DNA of 64,000 bases from the NCBI GenBank assembly GCA_003255025.1, contig QANY01011938.1, forward strand, positions 62,001-126,000. Direction: 5' to 3'. The position numbers and the translations under genes are program-made. Source of the stretch: Datisca glomerata (Eukaryota > Streptophyta > Magnoliopsida > Cucurbitales > Datiscaceae). This document shows positions 1-11,226 of the stretch, in pieces. Position 1 is the stretch's first letter, and the number at the start of each line of letters is the position of its first letter. Under the pieces are notes generated by a model. It ran no database searches. It was not told the DNA's origin and saw only the letters and a program-made list of their open reading frames with translations.

Positions 1-483
1 AGTCAGTAGAGTATTTAAAGAATATTAGTAGTGTGAAAATTTACTTACCATTAAATGAGGATCATAATATATTTATAATGATTTTCTGTATAAGTCAAAC
101 GTCCTGATTCAATGTATATTCCTCCTTGATCTGATAATGAATGGAGATATTTACGGAGAATATTCCCCAAATCCGGATAGTTTGGTTATCATCTTATCCT
201 CTTTAACAACCCTTGAGATTATCTTACAGAGGTGTGTGTACCTATCATTTTCTTGTATCACTCATTATCATATTTTTGTTGTGTCAGGAGAATGATCTCG
301 GCTATCTCGAGTAGCCGTGATCTAGGTATGAGAGGGCATCGATCATCCACGTGACCTCAGTAGTGTAACGTAGTTACAGAGTGGGGTTGTATCCATCACC
401 TCGATTGTGGCCTCAGTCATGGAGGGCGCCTCGGGCATCATGGTTACCTCGATCAAGAAAGAGTTATTGGTTTGGACTTAATG
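1..483. repeat. Direct repeat R, copy 1, left part
   Basis: This stretch is closely repeated at 4619-5093, with scattered substitutions and small indels. It is interrupted at 483 by the CACTA element and resumes at 4378. The window begins inside or at the edge of the repeat, so its true left limit is unknown. Length, direct orientation and lack of coding sequence fit a long terminal repeat or a non-coding dispersed repeat, but no TG...CA ends or primer-binding site could be fixed. Confidence 0.75.
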
Positions 484-3400
484 CACTACTACAATTTTGG
501 CTTTAGATGACAGCCACATCTATGATACAATGACAACTATATAAAATCTGTCAAAGGAAAATAGTGTAGGGTGGGATAGTTCAGGTAAGATGGCAGCTCA
601 AAAATTAACTGTCATCAATGTGTTCTCTATCATGATAGTTAATTTTTGGGCTGTCAATATAACTTTTTATTATGACAGTGGAAAAAAACCTGTCAATGTT
701 CAATGGTGTAACTACAAAGTTCACTTTATTTATGAAAATATCATCCTATATAATAAATAACCCTAATTTTACTTTTACTATGTTATTTGTTTCTTCTCTT
801 TTGACAACAGTGGCGACTGGCGATTGGAGCTCCCTCTTCCCGACTGCGTGCCATTAGACTTCACGGCGGCTTTCAGGCGAGCTTCGATGGTGATCTTCCA
901 CCGCTACTCAAGCAAGGTTTTGTCCTGAACTCTGAGCTAGCGACTGGTCGAGCAAGGGTTTCTCCTTCCTCGCATCATCTCCCTCTGTTTCTATAATTTC
1001 TTCTTCGACGGTGAGGGTTTTCTCCCTCCATCGAAAGATATGATCTTCCGGTTTCATGAGTTTTAGTCTTTTGTTGATTTTGGTTTTGTTTGATTTTTTT
1101 CCAAAGTGCATCCATCTTAGATCTGTGTCCATCTCAGCTTAGATGTCCATCCCACTTGAGGCTTAACTGCACACTCTCAGATCTGCGTCTCTGTATACTC
1201 AAAGCTCAGATATGCATCCATGTATCGCTCCCGAAGCTCTCCTTCCCCTACGCGGTTTTCTCCTTCTCTGCTAGGTATCATCCATGCCCTAATTTTCATT
1301 TTAATAATTTTTTAACTATTATCATCTTCTTGCAGTTATGCACATATTAATCCAGTTTGGATCTGTCGATTAGGACTGTATTTTACACTACTTTCTAAAC
1401 TTGCTACGTGTTTGCCCATAATATCTTATGTAATTTTTTCCCTAGAAATTTCCTACATTGATGTGTATGCTTGTCAAGTCCTTAGCATGATTATGATCAT
1501 ATTTTGTTTTGGAGAATTCATATATGCCCAACTGTTAATAGTTTTTTTATTGTCTACAGGGTGTTACTGATGTATATCATGAGAACAAAGGCTAGGATAA
1601 TGACCATGTCTCTGCATTCACACAAGTAAGAATATGATGTATTGTGGTAACCTGACTCTTATACTTTTCTTCCTTTCCAAAACTCAATGATTTTATGTTT
1701 CGTTGATCAGGAATTTGATATTGCAGCATATGATCCTTACCCCATGATGTCAGTGTTGCTCTTTTGATATCTAGTATGTGAGAATGTATGCTTCTAATAG
1801 TTCTACTATCTTGTGTTGATACTTATTTTCTTCAAGATATAATTTATTTAGATTCTGACATTTTCTGTTCAATTTTTCCAGAGTTCAGAAAATTCAATAG
1901 GCAAGAGGCCAATTCTAAGTAACTGCAATCATGATACTATGGTATCAAGGCATTTTGTTTCTCTTTTTGAAACTGAAGGCCATTTCAAGGACGTCAAGAG
2001 AGAGAGAGAAGAAAATGAACACTATGCAATTAAATTTGGGAATAACAAATGAGGATAACAACTGTTAGGTTTTGCAGTCTGGAGTTTCAATGACTTCAGA
2101 CTCATAATTGAAAGACATATTGGAGTCCTGTTGCTAGTAAGAAGCCTCCAGCAATTGCAGATGAGGCATTTGGGACAACTACATGTGCATTTTGTCAGTC
2201 TTCTAAAATCTCATAGGTATGTTTTACAATATCTGACATCTCTCTTACTATTGGCTAGAGTCAACAAGTACTTAAGTGCTTATCATTTGACACTTTCCTA
2301 ATGAACTCTTCTAGGCTACTGGACCAATGCTGCATTATGCGAATGGGAATTTGGTTATGGGAAATGAGGCAATCCTTGCAAATGTAATACATGTTCACAA
2401 AACATGCATAGGTTGGTATATCACATATGTATAGAAAATATGTCCTGGTGTTGAAGTCTAACTATTTTCAACTAATAGTTAGACGATTTGGAAATGCAGG
2501 GCATCACATGTTTATTATGTTGATTAAACCATAAAAAAATTGGAGTCTGGAGTGGCAAGGGGTGCAAGCTTAAGTGCAGCAAATGTGGGTTAAAGGGTGC
2601 TACCCTCGCCTGCTTCATGAAAACGTGCGGGAGAAGCTATCATTTTCCATGTGCAATGGAAATATCAGGGTGTCGTTGGAATTGCGTGAGTGAACTTTGA
2701 TTTTATGCTAAATAATGTTTATGTGTAATTGTCAGATTTAACTTGTTATTTAAGCTGTGAAGTTATGTATTGTTGAGTAGAAAACATATTTTATTATTTG
2801 CTTTCTTTCAGGATGACTTCATTGTTCTCCGTTGTTCCCATTCCTTAGTAAGATTTCCAAATGAGAAGTCTAAGTCTGGGAAAAATACTGCTATCAGAAA
2901 TCAGACATCGCTGACACAAATGTACAAATTCTTCTTTTAACTCATTTGCCTTAGTTTGTTGAATGTTTAGTAAAAATTTACTTTAGGAATTAGATAAAGT
3001 TAAACTGCAATATACCTTTCTTAGCATGTTGAGGGCATGAACGCTTATATAGAAAAATCAATCATATTCCTTTCTATTTTGGAAAGAATATTGCTATCTT
3101 CTTTAATTGTAGTGAAAAGATTGTAAGAATTTTCTAATACTTAGAAAAAGAGGTTTTTAAACATGTTTTATTTCTTTTTTTAATGCTTTTGCATAATAAA
3201 TTGACACTCTAGTAATGGGTATCTCCCTTTCCTCCTTGTTATCCAGAGTATTTTGGTCAAGTTTGCAAATATGACATGTGCAACAGTGTCTATGTTTTAT
3301 AGACATGATGTAACTCACGTGATAGCAGCTACAGACGAGAATTATGCATGTACCCTAACATTTAATGTGCTCATGGCAACCCTTAATGGACGATGGATTC

Positions 3401-4374
3401 TCAAGATGGACTGTAAGTTGTGTTGATACTTTCTAGTTTCCATTACATTGGCCAACTTGATATTATTTCAATCATTTTCATTCATTTAGTAGTTATAGTT
3501 AAGAACAAAAGTGTGTTGACCAACTGCATTGGAGCTCTTCCTTACTGCTAATGTAGCCTAACTATCTGGTACCACATGTTCATAGTAAATAGTGAAAGTA
3601 GTAAGATCTCAACTTTTTTTGACATTAGTCATAGTTTAATGTTAGTGGTGAGATCTAATATTCTATAAATAATATATACAAAGGTGAGTAGTCATGATGT
3701 GCTGGTGATTCTTTATCCATAAATTTTAACAGTGTAAGAAATTTTGATTGGTTTTACCCCTTAAATATGCACCAAAGATTTGTAAGGGCTTAAGGTTCTA
3801 TTTCACTAGTGATTTTTCATTGGAGTACAAAAAAGATCTACAAAAATTGGTTGTAACCGCAGGAGGTAGTGTTACATAAAGAAGGGAAGAATTGTGTTCT
3901 TTATCACTTAACTTGCATGTTTCGAATTTCTATGTTAAAAGTGAGTGCTTGAATGAGTGTAGATAAAGGATATTCTTATCAAGTTTTTTAGCATTAAGGT
4001 TATAGAATTATTGGTTTCCCCTTCATGCTGTTCATGGGGGATAATGCATGTATGTTAAATGGATATCAATCTCAAGAACGTATATCACAAAAAGGGTAAT
4101 TAAATGAAAAATGTTGTCATGGAAAGGCATTTTCCCCCCTTTCCATGACATTTTTTTAAAATAATTTGGACATTAGATGACGACAATTCTCTGTCATCTA
4201 AATACTTTTACGACACCTATGATGATGGAGATTCTTTGTCATCTAATTGATTTTCACGGCATCCTATTTTGATGGTTTTGTTAAAAAAGAATAAAGATGA
4301 CAGGCGGTCAACCGTCATTATAGGGTTATAATGACAGGTTTTCACCGTCATCTAAGGTCAAAATTGTAGTAGTG
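484..4374 (+). mobile_element. CACTA (En/Spm) DNA transposon carrying a captured gene fragment
   Basis: The left end reads CACTACTACAATTTTGG and the right end is its inverted complement, CAAAATTGTAGTAGTG. The trinucleotide ATG flanks both ends (481-483 and 4375-4377), the 3-bp target duplication expected for CACTA elements. Subterminal regions hold many short TGACAG / CTGTCATCTAA repeats in both orientations, as in this superfamily. I found no transposase coding sequence. Instead there are exons resembling the ePHD and BRCT region of plant BRCA1/BARD1. It is therefore a non-autonomous, gene-capturing (Pack-type) CACTA element. The empty site survives in the second repeat copy at about 5091. 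Confidence 0.9.
2142..3412 (+). pseudogene. Captured, decayed BRCA1/BARD1-like ePHD-BRCT gene fragment
   Basis: Several exon-like blocks with GT-AG borders read as parts of plant BRCA1/BARD1. Block 2142-2216 includes TTTCAFCQSSKIS and ends in TAG where the family usually has Glu. Block 2315-2411 includes ANVIHVHKTCI. Block 2500-2685 carries the zinc-binding CSKCGLKGATLACFMKTC; its front part is frameshifted. The block from 2812 includes FPNEKSKSGK. Block 3247-3412 is an open BRCT piece with VTHVIAATDENYACTLTF and NGRWILKMD. The RING domain, the second BRCT repeat and any continuous frame are missing. It is a transduplicated fragment inside the CACTA element, not a working repair gene. BRCA1 and BARD1 cannot be told apart here. 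Confidence 0.8.
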
Positions 4375-4377
4375 ATG

Positions 4378-4618
4378 CAGCCCCCCTTAGAATAGGAGTA
4401 GTGGGTCTTGCTCGAAAATATTATTGAGTGGGTCTTAGCTTATGTGTTGTTTCTCCCGTATAAACTGTTGATGCAAAAAATATTTAAACATCGACTGCCG
4501 AGAGGACCACCACACGTCGTTCAGTAATATGTCCAGGGGTTTGTAAAAATCAAGAATGATCATGAAAGTAGTAGGCAGGGCATCAGGGGGTGCCCCGCCT
4601 ACTACACTCTGACGATCA
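4378..4618. repeat. Direct repeat R, copy 1, right part plus unique spacer
   Basis: Positions 4378 to about 4460 continue repeat copy 1 after the CACTA insertion and match about 5094-5183. The remainder, to 4618, is absent after copy 2 and contains an inverted segment (GTAGTAGGCAGGGCA near 4567 against TGCCCCGCCTACTAC near 4590) that could form a hairpin. Confidence 0.6.
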
Positions 4619-5183
4619 AGTCAGTAGAGTGTTTAAAGAATATTAGCAGTGTGGAGAATTGCTTACCATTAAATGAAGATCATCATATATTTATAATGAT
4701 TTTGTGTATCAGTCAAACGTCCTAATTCAATGAATCTTCCTCCTTGATCTGATAAGGAATGATGATATTTAAAGAGAATATTCCCAAAATCAGGATAGTT
4801 TGGTTATCATCTTATCTTCTTTAACAACCATTGATATTGCCTTATATGGTGTTGTGTACCTGTCATTTTCTTGTATAACTGATTATCATTTTTTATTATG
4901 TCAGGAGAATGATCTCGTCTATCTCGAGTTGTTACAATCTAGGTATGAGAGAACCTCGATCATCCACGTGACCTCAGTAGTGTAACGTCAGTGGGGTCGT
5001 ATCCATCGTATCGGTTGTGGTCTCGGTCGTGGAGGGTGCCTCAGTCATCATGGTGACCTCGGTCAAGAAAGAGTCATTCGTTTGGACTTAATGTGAGCCT
5101 CCCTTAGAATGGGAGTATTGGGCCTTACTTGAAAATATTATTAAGTGGGTCTCAGCCTAGATGTTTTTTCTCTCGTACATTAT
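4619..5183. repeat. Direct repeat R, copy 2 (uninterrupted)
   Basis: This is a second, uninterrupted copy of the repeat at 1-483 plus 4378-4460. It preserves GGACTTAATG at 5084-5093 directly followed by the sequence that lies right of the CACTA element in copy 1, so it is the pre-insertion site. The copies could be LTRs or a tandem duplication. No open reading frame of note. Confidence 0.75.
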
Positions 5184-6033
5184 GGTTACAACAATACAAA
5201 AGATTTCAATATTTAAGCTTAAGGTAAAGGTTTATTTGTAGATTATTTTGACAAAAATATTATGGAGTTCTAATATATTTAGTGACTTGATTTGGATGGT
5301 TATTTTATTCTATGTTATAGTACTATCATAGTAAAATATTAGGAGGAACAAAGAGTGAATAAAAATGAGAGAAACTTTTCTTATTTCTCACTTTCTATTC
5401 TTTCCCTATCCTTTCGATATGTAAATGTAACAGAAACATACAATTTTATTTGAAAGACTAAATATAGAAAGTTCAAAATACAATTCAGTACAAATTTAGA
5501 GAAGCACCAAACATAATTTATGTTCTTGTTTTTCCTTACTAAGTTGCAATTACTTTCAAGAAAAATGACAAAGTTCAAACACATGCCAACCAAGATTACG
5601 ATTGTCTGCCCGCTGCTTAGCAACGACATACATGGTAGTTGCACAATCAGGGATCATTCGATCAGATTTGGATGGTCCAGATCGTGTCAAACTATTGTGG
5701 GAAGAAGATAAAAAGTTCACTTTTTTATATTTTAACATTTCATCACAGCCTTTCAGATCTCTTTAAACAACTGGATGGATGGCTGGGATCAATCTTCCCC
5801 TTTGCAGTTACAATCCATGCCAACCACATCTTAGGCATATCATAGCGCTGCTAGACAAAGGGAGACTTCTACACATTTGTAAAACAATATATGTTTAAAA
5901 AAATAGCTAGCGGTCATGTAATATAAAATCAACCAACAAAAAATCCTAGTATTCTTCCATGTAAGAGATGATCACAACATAAAACCCTAGGGCACTAAAA
6001 CCGCAACAGAAAACCCTAAGAGATGATGGGTAA
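5184..6033. other. Intergenic; possible degenerate repeat at about 5605-5850
   Basis: No gene is supported. The segment from about 5605 (GCTGCTTAGCAACGAC onward) to about 5850 shares order and wording with about 24796-25015, including related stretches around GATCAGATTTGGATGG and CCAGATC. This suggests a dispersed, diverged non-autonomous element. Short open frames on both strands here are chance. Confidence 0.35.
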
Positions 6034-6415
6034 GTGTGTTCCAGATTTTTTGCCTACCCACCTCTCAACAAAGAGGATTCTATCTTATACAGCCATCCAA
6101 AGATTCAAAAGACTCCATATTGCAACGGGACCAAGGACATGTTTCCATACATGGAAATATTCAAGGTCTGGATGGACTTACATCACATCTTGGAGCCCTT
6201 AATGTGTAAGTTGTTCCGCTTGACGTTGAGCGGGCCTGCCAGAAATGGATAGGGTAGATGAAGCAAAACTCCATTCATTCATTTACTAAGCTTTCCAGAT
6301 TGTTTGCTGAGCTATTTTTTGGAGGAAGGGAAAGAAGGAGGCCAACCTTCTACCTGATGATGGTAAAGCAATGGCCTGGCAAGTCACTGAAGGAATACAA
6401 TTTCACTTTATGCCC
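6034..6415 (+). pseudogene. Ty3/gypsy-type gag relic
   Basis: Two overlapping frames read as plant retrotransposon gag (Retrotrans_gag family). The first frame ends in CKLFRLTLSGPARNG, matching the conserved C..F..TL.GPA..W motif. After a one-base frame change it continues as NSIHSFTKLSRLFAELF, then RRRPTFYLMMVKQ and SLKEYNFTL, matching the usual SI.SF..L...F and L..I.Q...ESL..Y pattern. At least one frameshift and in-frame stops are present. No protease, reverse transcriptase or LTR was seen nearby, so this is an isolated fragment. Confidence 0.75.
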
Positions 6416-6487
6416 TCAAACTATGGAAAATAGGTAATTTTAACCTTAAATTTTTTAACATTTTAATATAAACCTTCAATTAACATA

Positions 6488-6640
6488 AAGTTAGGGGTGT
6501 TCAACGGTCGGTCTGGTCAGATTTTTGGAGAAAAATAAGACCAGGCCGAAAATCACGGTCCTTATATATGGAGGACCAAACCGACCATAAATCTAGAAAA
6601 AATCCAGACCGACCAGATCGATAATCAATAGTCAGTTCAG
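6488..6640. mobile_element. Possible hAT-like element end
   Basis: TAGGGGTGTTCAACGGTCGG followed by runs rich in GGTC/GACC in both orientations resembles the ends of non-autonomous hAT elements in eudicots. The other end and an 8-bp target duplication could not be defined, so this is tentative. Confidence 0.3.
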
Positions 6641-6646
6641 ACAGAC

Positions 6647-7115
6647 TTGAGGGACTAAGGGAGAGGGACATGGACTGAGCTGAGGGAGAGGGAGAGGGAG
6701 AGGGACTGAGCTGAGGGAGAGGTAGAGGCAAGAGGAGGTGAGAGGGACTGACTACTGAGGGAGAGGGAGTGAGCTGAGGGAAAGGCGAGAGAAGGCGAGA
6801 GGGAGAGGTGAAAGACAGTTTGAGCTGAGGGAAAGGGACTAAGCTGAGGGAGAGGGAGAGGCGAGAGGGAGAAGGGAGAGGCAGTCTGAGCTAAGGGAGA
6901 GGGATGACTTGAGGGAGATGGAGAGGTGAGAGGGAGAGGAGAGAGGAAGTCTGAGTTGAGGGAGAGGAAGAGATGAAAGGAGGCGAGAGGGAGAGATGAA
7001 AGGAGGCGAGAGTCAGTCTGAGCTGAGGGAGAGGGAGAGGCGAGAGGCAGTCTGAGCTGAAGGAGAGGGAGAGACGAAAGGAGGTGAGAGGGAGAGGCGA
7101 GATGCAGTCTGAATT
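6647..7115. repeat. GA-rich (purine strand) minisatellite
   Basis: About 470 bp are made of loosely repeated units around GAGCTGAGGGAGAGGGAGAG and GGCGAGAGGCAGTCTGAG. The + strand is nearly all purine with few pyrimidines. Long open frames on the opposite strand (Ser/Leu/Pro-rich) are low-complexity artefacts of this composition. Such asymmetry could form triplex or other non-B DNA. Confidence 0.85.
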
Positions 7116-9677
7116 AAGAGGTCTAATTGGGGCAATGGATAAGAACATGCATGATGAAAGTAATGAATACAATGAAAGGAATGAAGGTAATGTTGACATT
7201 CAAGCTGGTAATGAAGATCTATTGAGAACTCGTCGATTTCCATTCAGATTATGCATCAAGTGATGGGTTGGGAATTATGGACATTTAGGGAATTATGGAC
7301 TTCTCTGAGGCTTTTATTTTTGACAATTAATTAAACACTACACAAATTGAAGAAACCTTAAAGAATTCATTTAGCCAAAACTCCATACCTATGAGAGAAA
7401 AACTCATTTAACTATTCAGCATGTGAAGCTAAGAGAGAAAAACATGTTCAAGATCTAATTGAGAAACATTGAATAAGCCTAAAGAATTGAAAGAAAAAAC
7501 TTACTCATATACCTCTTCGCACAAAATTCGGCTTCAAAAACCCTAGCTTGTTTACTTGAAGCTCGAACATACCCATAGCTCGAAATTTAGGGTTCCAAAA
7601 TTTAGCTCTGAGGGTTGAGGAATTTGCTTGAGAAATCTAACCTTCAAAACCTATAGCTCAAACCTGCAACTCCAACAACCATTTAAAGTTATAGTAGATG
7701 ATTTCATTCTGTTCTAGTTATTTTAACCGAAATATCTGGTTCCAACATAAGAATGAAACAAAATATGGGGGTAAATTTTTTGACCAAAATTTCGGTCAAT
7801 TCCGACCAGAACAAAATGTTTCGGCCGGAATAAGTTTATTTCACCCGGAATGGGCGAAGTGGAACTTTGGCTGGAATGAGAAGAAGTTATTAAATAACTG
7901 TTTAACAAAAATTAAGCAAAATGGGAGACCGTCTCCCAGGTTTTGCATTTTATTTTATTTTTTATGTTCTTTTTTGTTACATTTTTTTCATTTTCTTTTC
8001 TATGTATTTTCAATTTTATCATTTGGTTAATACATTCTTACCAGATAAAATGAAATTAAAAAGATTAGATTATTTTTATTAGTTTTCATATAAATATTTA
8101 CTATAATGTTTTACATATGAATATTTCAATGAGAAAAAATTTATCATGTTAAAATCACACATTTTTTTATTCTTATGTAAGTTATAAATCATGAGATACT
8201 TTTTTACACCAATGTTAGTTATATTATAACTTTTATTATTATCTAATATTTTTGAAATAGAATATCAAAATAATAAAATATCCGAAATATTTCATTTTAT
8301 AAAAAATATAATGATCATCAAAACGGAATTGACTAATATGATATAAACGAAGTTGACAGTATGATTTGTTACTTGAAGGTTCATATTGTAGCATTTTAAA
8401 GTTTATAGTTAAAGTTACATATTTCACATAGAGGGTTTAAAGTAAAACTTTATCCTTTTTTAACATAAAGTAGTGAGTTAAGAAACCATCCCTAAAAGCT
8501 ACCGGATACTAAAATATTTAGGATACCAGTTATTCATCCGTGCGATGCACGAGTTTCTATGAAATGATGTAAATACCTATTATATTATATTTGATGCTAT
8601 TCATTACGTAAAATAAAGTTAAACAATCTGAATACTTAATAAATTTGTATGATATATAAAAGAAATGCTCTGATAGAAGAATAAACACAAAATAAGAAGG
8701 GCAACCAATCAAATAAACGATGTATCTCCACAATCTACAGTCACACGATAAAGTTATGTACTCAAGTTATAGCATACTTATTATTCCTTGCAGTGAATCA
8801 CTACTTTGTAAACAAAGATGGGAGAAGAGTAGAATATCTAACACAAATGAAAAATAAATAAAAGAATTACACTGTAACACACAATTAAACTTACTGAGTT
8901 TCATATAACTAAGAATCGGAAATGAAATTGAAGTCTTTTCCTCCGAGCTCTCTTAGAAATCTTATAAAAGCTAATGCAAATGTAAGAATTTTAAGAAATT
9001 AGTGAAAATTTGAATATAAATAAATAAATGAAATACAAAAATAGATAATTCAAATAATCATAATAGTCATGTAGAAAAGAAGAATAGGGAATCCCTCAAA
9101 AGAATGAGAAACCGTCAATGTTTGAAATCTACTCCGGGTAATTCTTTTATACTCTCAACTCGTTTTCAATTACGTTTAAAATATATATTCTTTCACATTG
9201 TCGTTTGACATGTCTTAATTATACTCTTTAATATGATTAAATTGTATTATTTTTTAAAATACTTCATTATATATTAATTGTATTGAATTTATATTTTATT
9301 AAAAATAACGCAATAATATTTATTGTAACACATGTAAAAGTTAGATAAGACAGTTCACAAAATGAGAGGGTGTATATACCTAACTTTATGAATATATAAA
9401 AATAGATTTTAATTGGATAATTAGATTTCAACAGTTACCAAAAACACTACTTGTTCTTTAGGATTTCACGCAATATTTCAGAAAAAGATCCATTGGAATA
9501 ATCTTCCTCAATGGCAATAGAATGGACGGTAAAAATCACCTCGGCATAAAACACCGAGATGAAGACAATTTTTTTTTTACTTTTTTTCCTTCTTCTTGTG
9601 TCTTTTGCTAGGATGAATCTGAGCGATTTAAATTTAACAGAATTCTTTTATGTTCATGAACATATGAGAGAAACATG
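7116..9677. other. AT-rich intergenic sequence, no gene seen
   Basis: No coding, tRNA or recognisable transposon protein was found. About 7720-7900 repeats CCGAAAT / ATTTCGG and GACCA / TGGTC words in opposite orientations, suggesting a short inverted-repeat element. At 8539-8551 a small palindrome (CGTGC-GAT-GCACG) occurs that recurs elsewhere in the window. Confidence 0.5.
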
Positions 9678-9719
9678 ATCCTAATATCTCATCAGCAGAT
9701 CCTAATATCTCATCAGCAG
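9678..9719. repeat. 21-bp tandem duplication
   Basis: Two perfect adjacent copies of ATCCTAATATCTCATCAGCAG. Confidence 0.85.
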
Positions 9720-9792
9720 ATAATAGGCTAGTTCCTTGATTAGTAGGATACCACTTCATTTGAGGAAACACAAAAATAACTATGATTATTAA

Positions 9793-9940
9793 TTACCTAC
9801 ATAACACCTACAGAGAGCCATTTGTAGTTTTAAAGTTGCAGTGTTCCTAACAGCAGTCCTTCAGAGTTACCTACATAACACCTATAGAAAGCCATTTCGT
9901 AGTTTTAAAGTTGTAGTGTTCCTACCAGCAGTCCTTCATA
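9793..9940. repeat. 74-bp tandem duplication
   Basis: TTACCTACATAACACCTA at 9793 recurs at 9867. The two roughly 74-bp copies run through AGCAGTCCTTCA with a few substitutions. No gene is associated. Confidence 0.85.
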
Positions 9941-11069
9941 GTTACTTCTTGCATGGTTTTCAATACGGTTGAATTAAGGAGAGTGAGACTAGCTAGATAC
10001 GTGAATTAAGGCCGCCAATTTTGATAATTGATTGGAGTTATGTACTTAAGTCATATTGCTACCTAAATTGTGAAAATTATGACACATCGATCAGACGATC
10101 ACCATCTTTGCATTTCACTGATGAATATGAGCACATTAAGGATGTCATCAACACGAAACTGAATGTATAATATATAACAAATTGGGACAATTTAAAATTC
10201 AAGGACAAAATTGAAACATATGTCAAACGGTAGGGATCGAAAGTCCATTTTTACAGTTTTACCCTATACATTTCCTTGAATATTTCGACCATTAACGCAG
10301 AAAATATGTTGTCATGATTGATTTTGATTTGAATTTTACAAAATTAGAGAATGCTTGTATGTCAACACATCTTAACTTATGCAAAGAAAATGTGGAAGAG
10401 TAGAAAAAACATGTGGAAGAAATCCATTATTTGTGGCTTTAAATAATTTTATTCGAACAATCGACATTGTTTAATCTCGATTATCTTTTTTATATACTAC
10501 TCAATACATACATGTGTTGCATGTGTAAATGAATTTATTATATTTTTAGTTATGGCGATTACTTATGATCATGATTTGTTTATGTAAGTTAAAACGAAAT
10601 GTATTAGCACCATATTTGTTTTGAATTTGAGTAAGTTAAAAATTTATTATATTGTTATTATACGCTAATATATTATTATTCAACCAAAATATTGTAGAAA
10701 TGTGCTCTCAAAATTTAAAGTAAAAAATGACATCATTAGGACTAAGTCATCTATTTCGTATTTTATTTATAACATAATTTTAATTTTCATTTGCATTGAA
10801 AAATTAATTTTTTTATGTTTGTAAAATTTTTAGATAATTATATTTATGTAATATATTAATTTTACTAACATATAAAATATAGCATAAATAAATTTTCTAA
10901 AGTGTGTGATAATTGAATTATATTTTAAATTATATTTATTTAAGTTTTATAGAGATAATTTACTTTTCCTCTATATTAAAAACAATATTGTATAAAGTTG
11001 AGTTTTTTCCAAAATTATTTATTAAGTACTCTTTTCTAAATGAGAAAATAGTCAGGTTTTGGTGATGGA
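9941..11069. other. AT-rich intergenic sequence, no gene seen
   Basis: Nothing coding is supported. A weak form of the recurring small palindrome (CATGTG-TTG-CATGTG) is at about 10510-10524. Confidence 0.5.
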
Positions 11070-11226
11070 GTTGCAAAAATGGCCAAAAATATTTTTATTG
11101 CAAAATGGCCGAAATATGACCATGGTAAATAATATATTCACCTAAATTACACAGTCGTAAATAAATTATGTACCATAATTTCGGCCATTTTTGCAATAAA
11201 AAAATTGTCCAGACATTTTTACAACT
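11070..11226. mobile_element. Inverted-repeat (MITE-like) element
   Basis: The left arm, about 11070-11115 (GTTGCAAAAATGGCC then GCAAAATGGCCGAAAT), is answered by the right arm at about 11178-11225 (ATTTCGGCCATTTTTGC then ACATTTTTACAAC). The arms are imperfect, about 45 bp each, around a roughly 60-bp loop. A hairpin of this size fits a MITE. A target-site duplication was not established. Confidence 0.5.

Noticed and set aside
6501..7243. Long Ser/Leu/Pro-rich open frames on the minus strand
   Set aside because: They arise from the CT-rich complement of a GA minisatellite and have no start context or homology.
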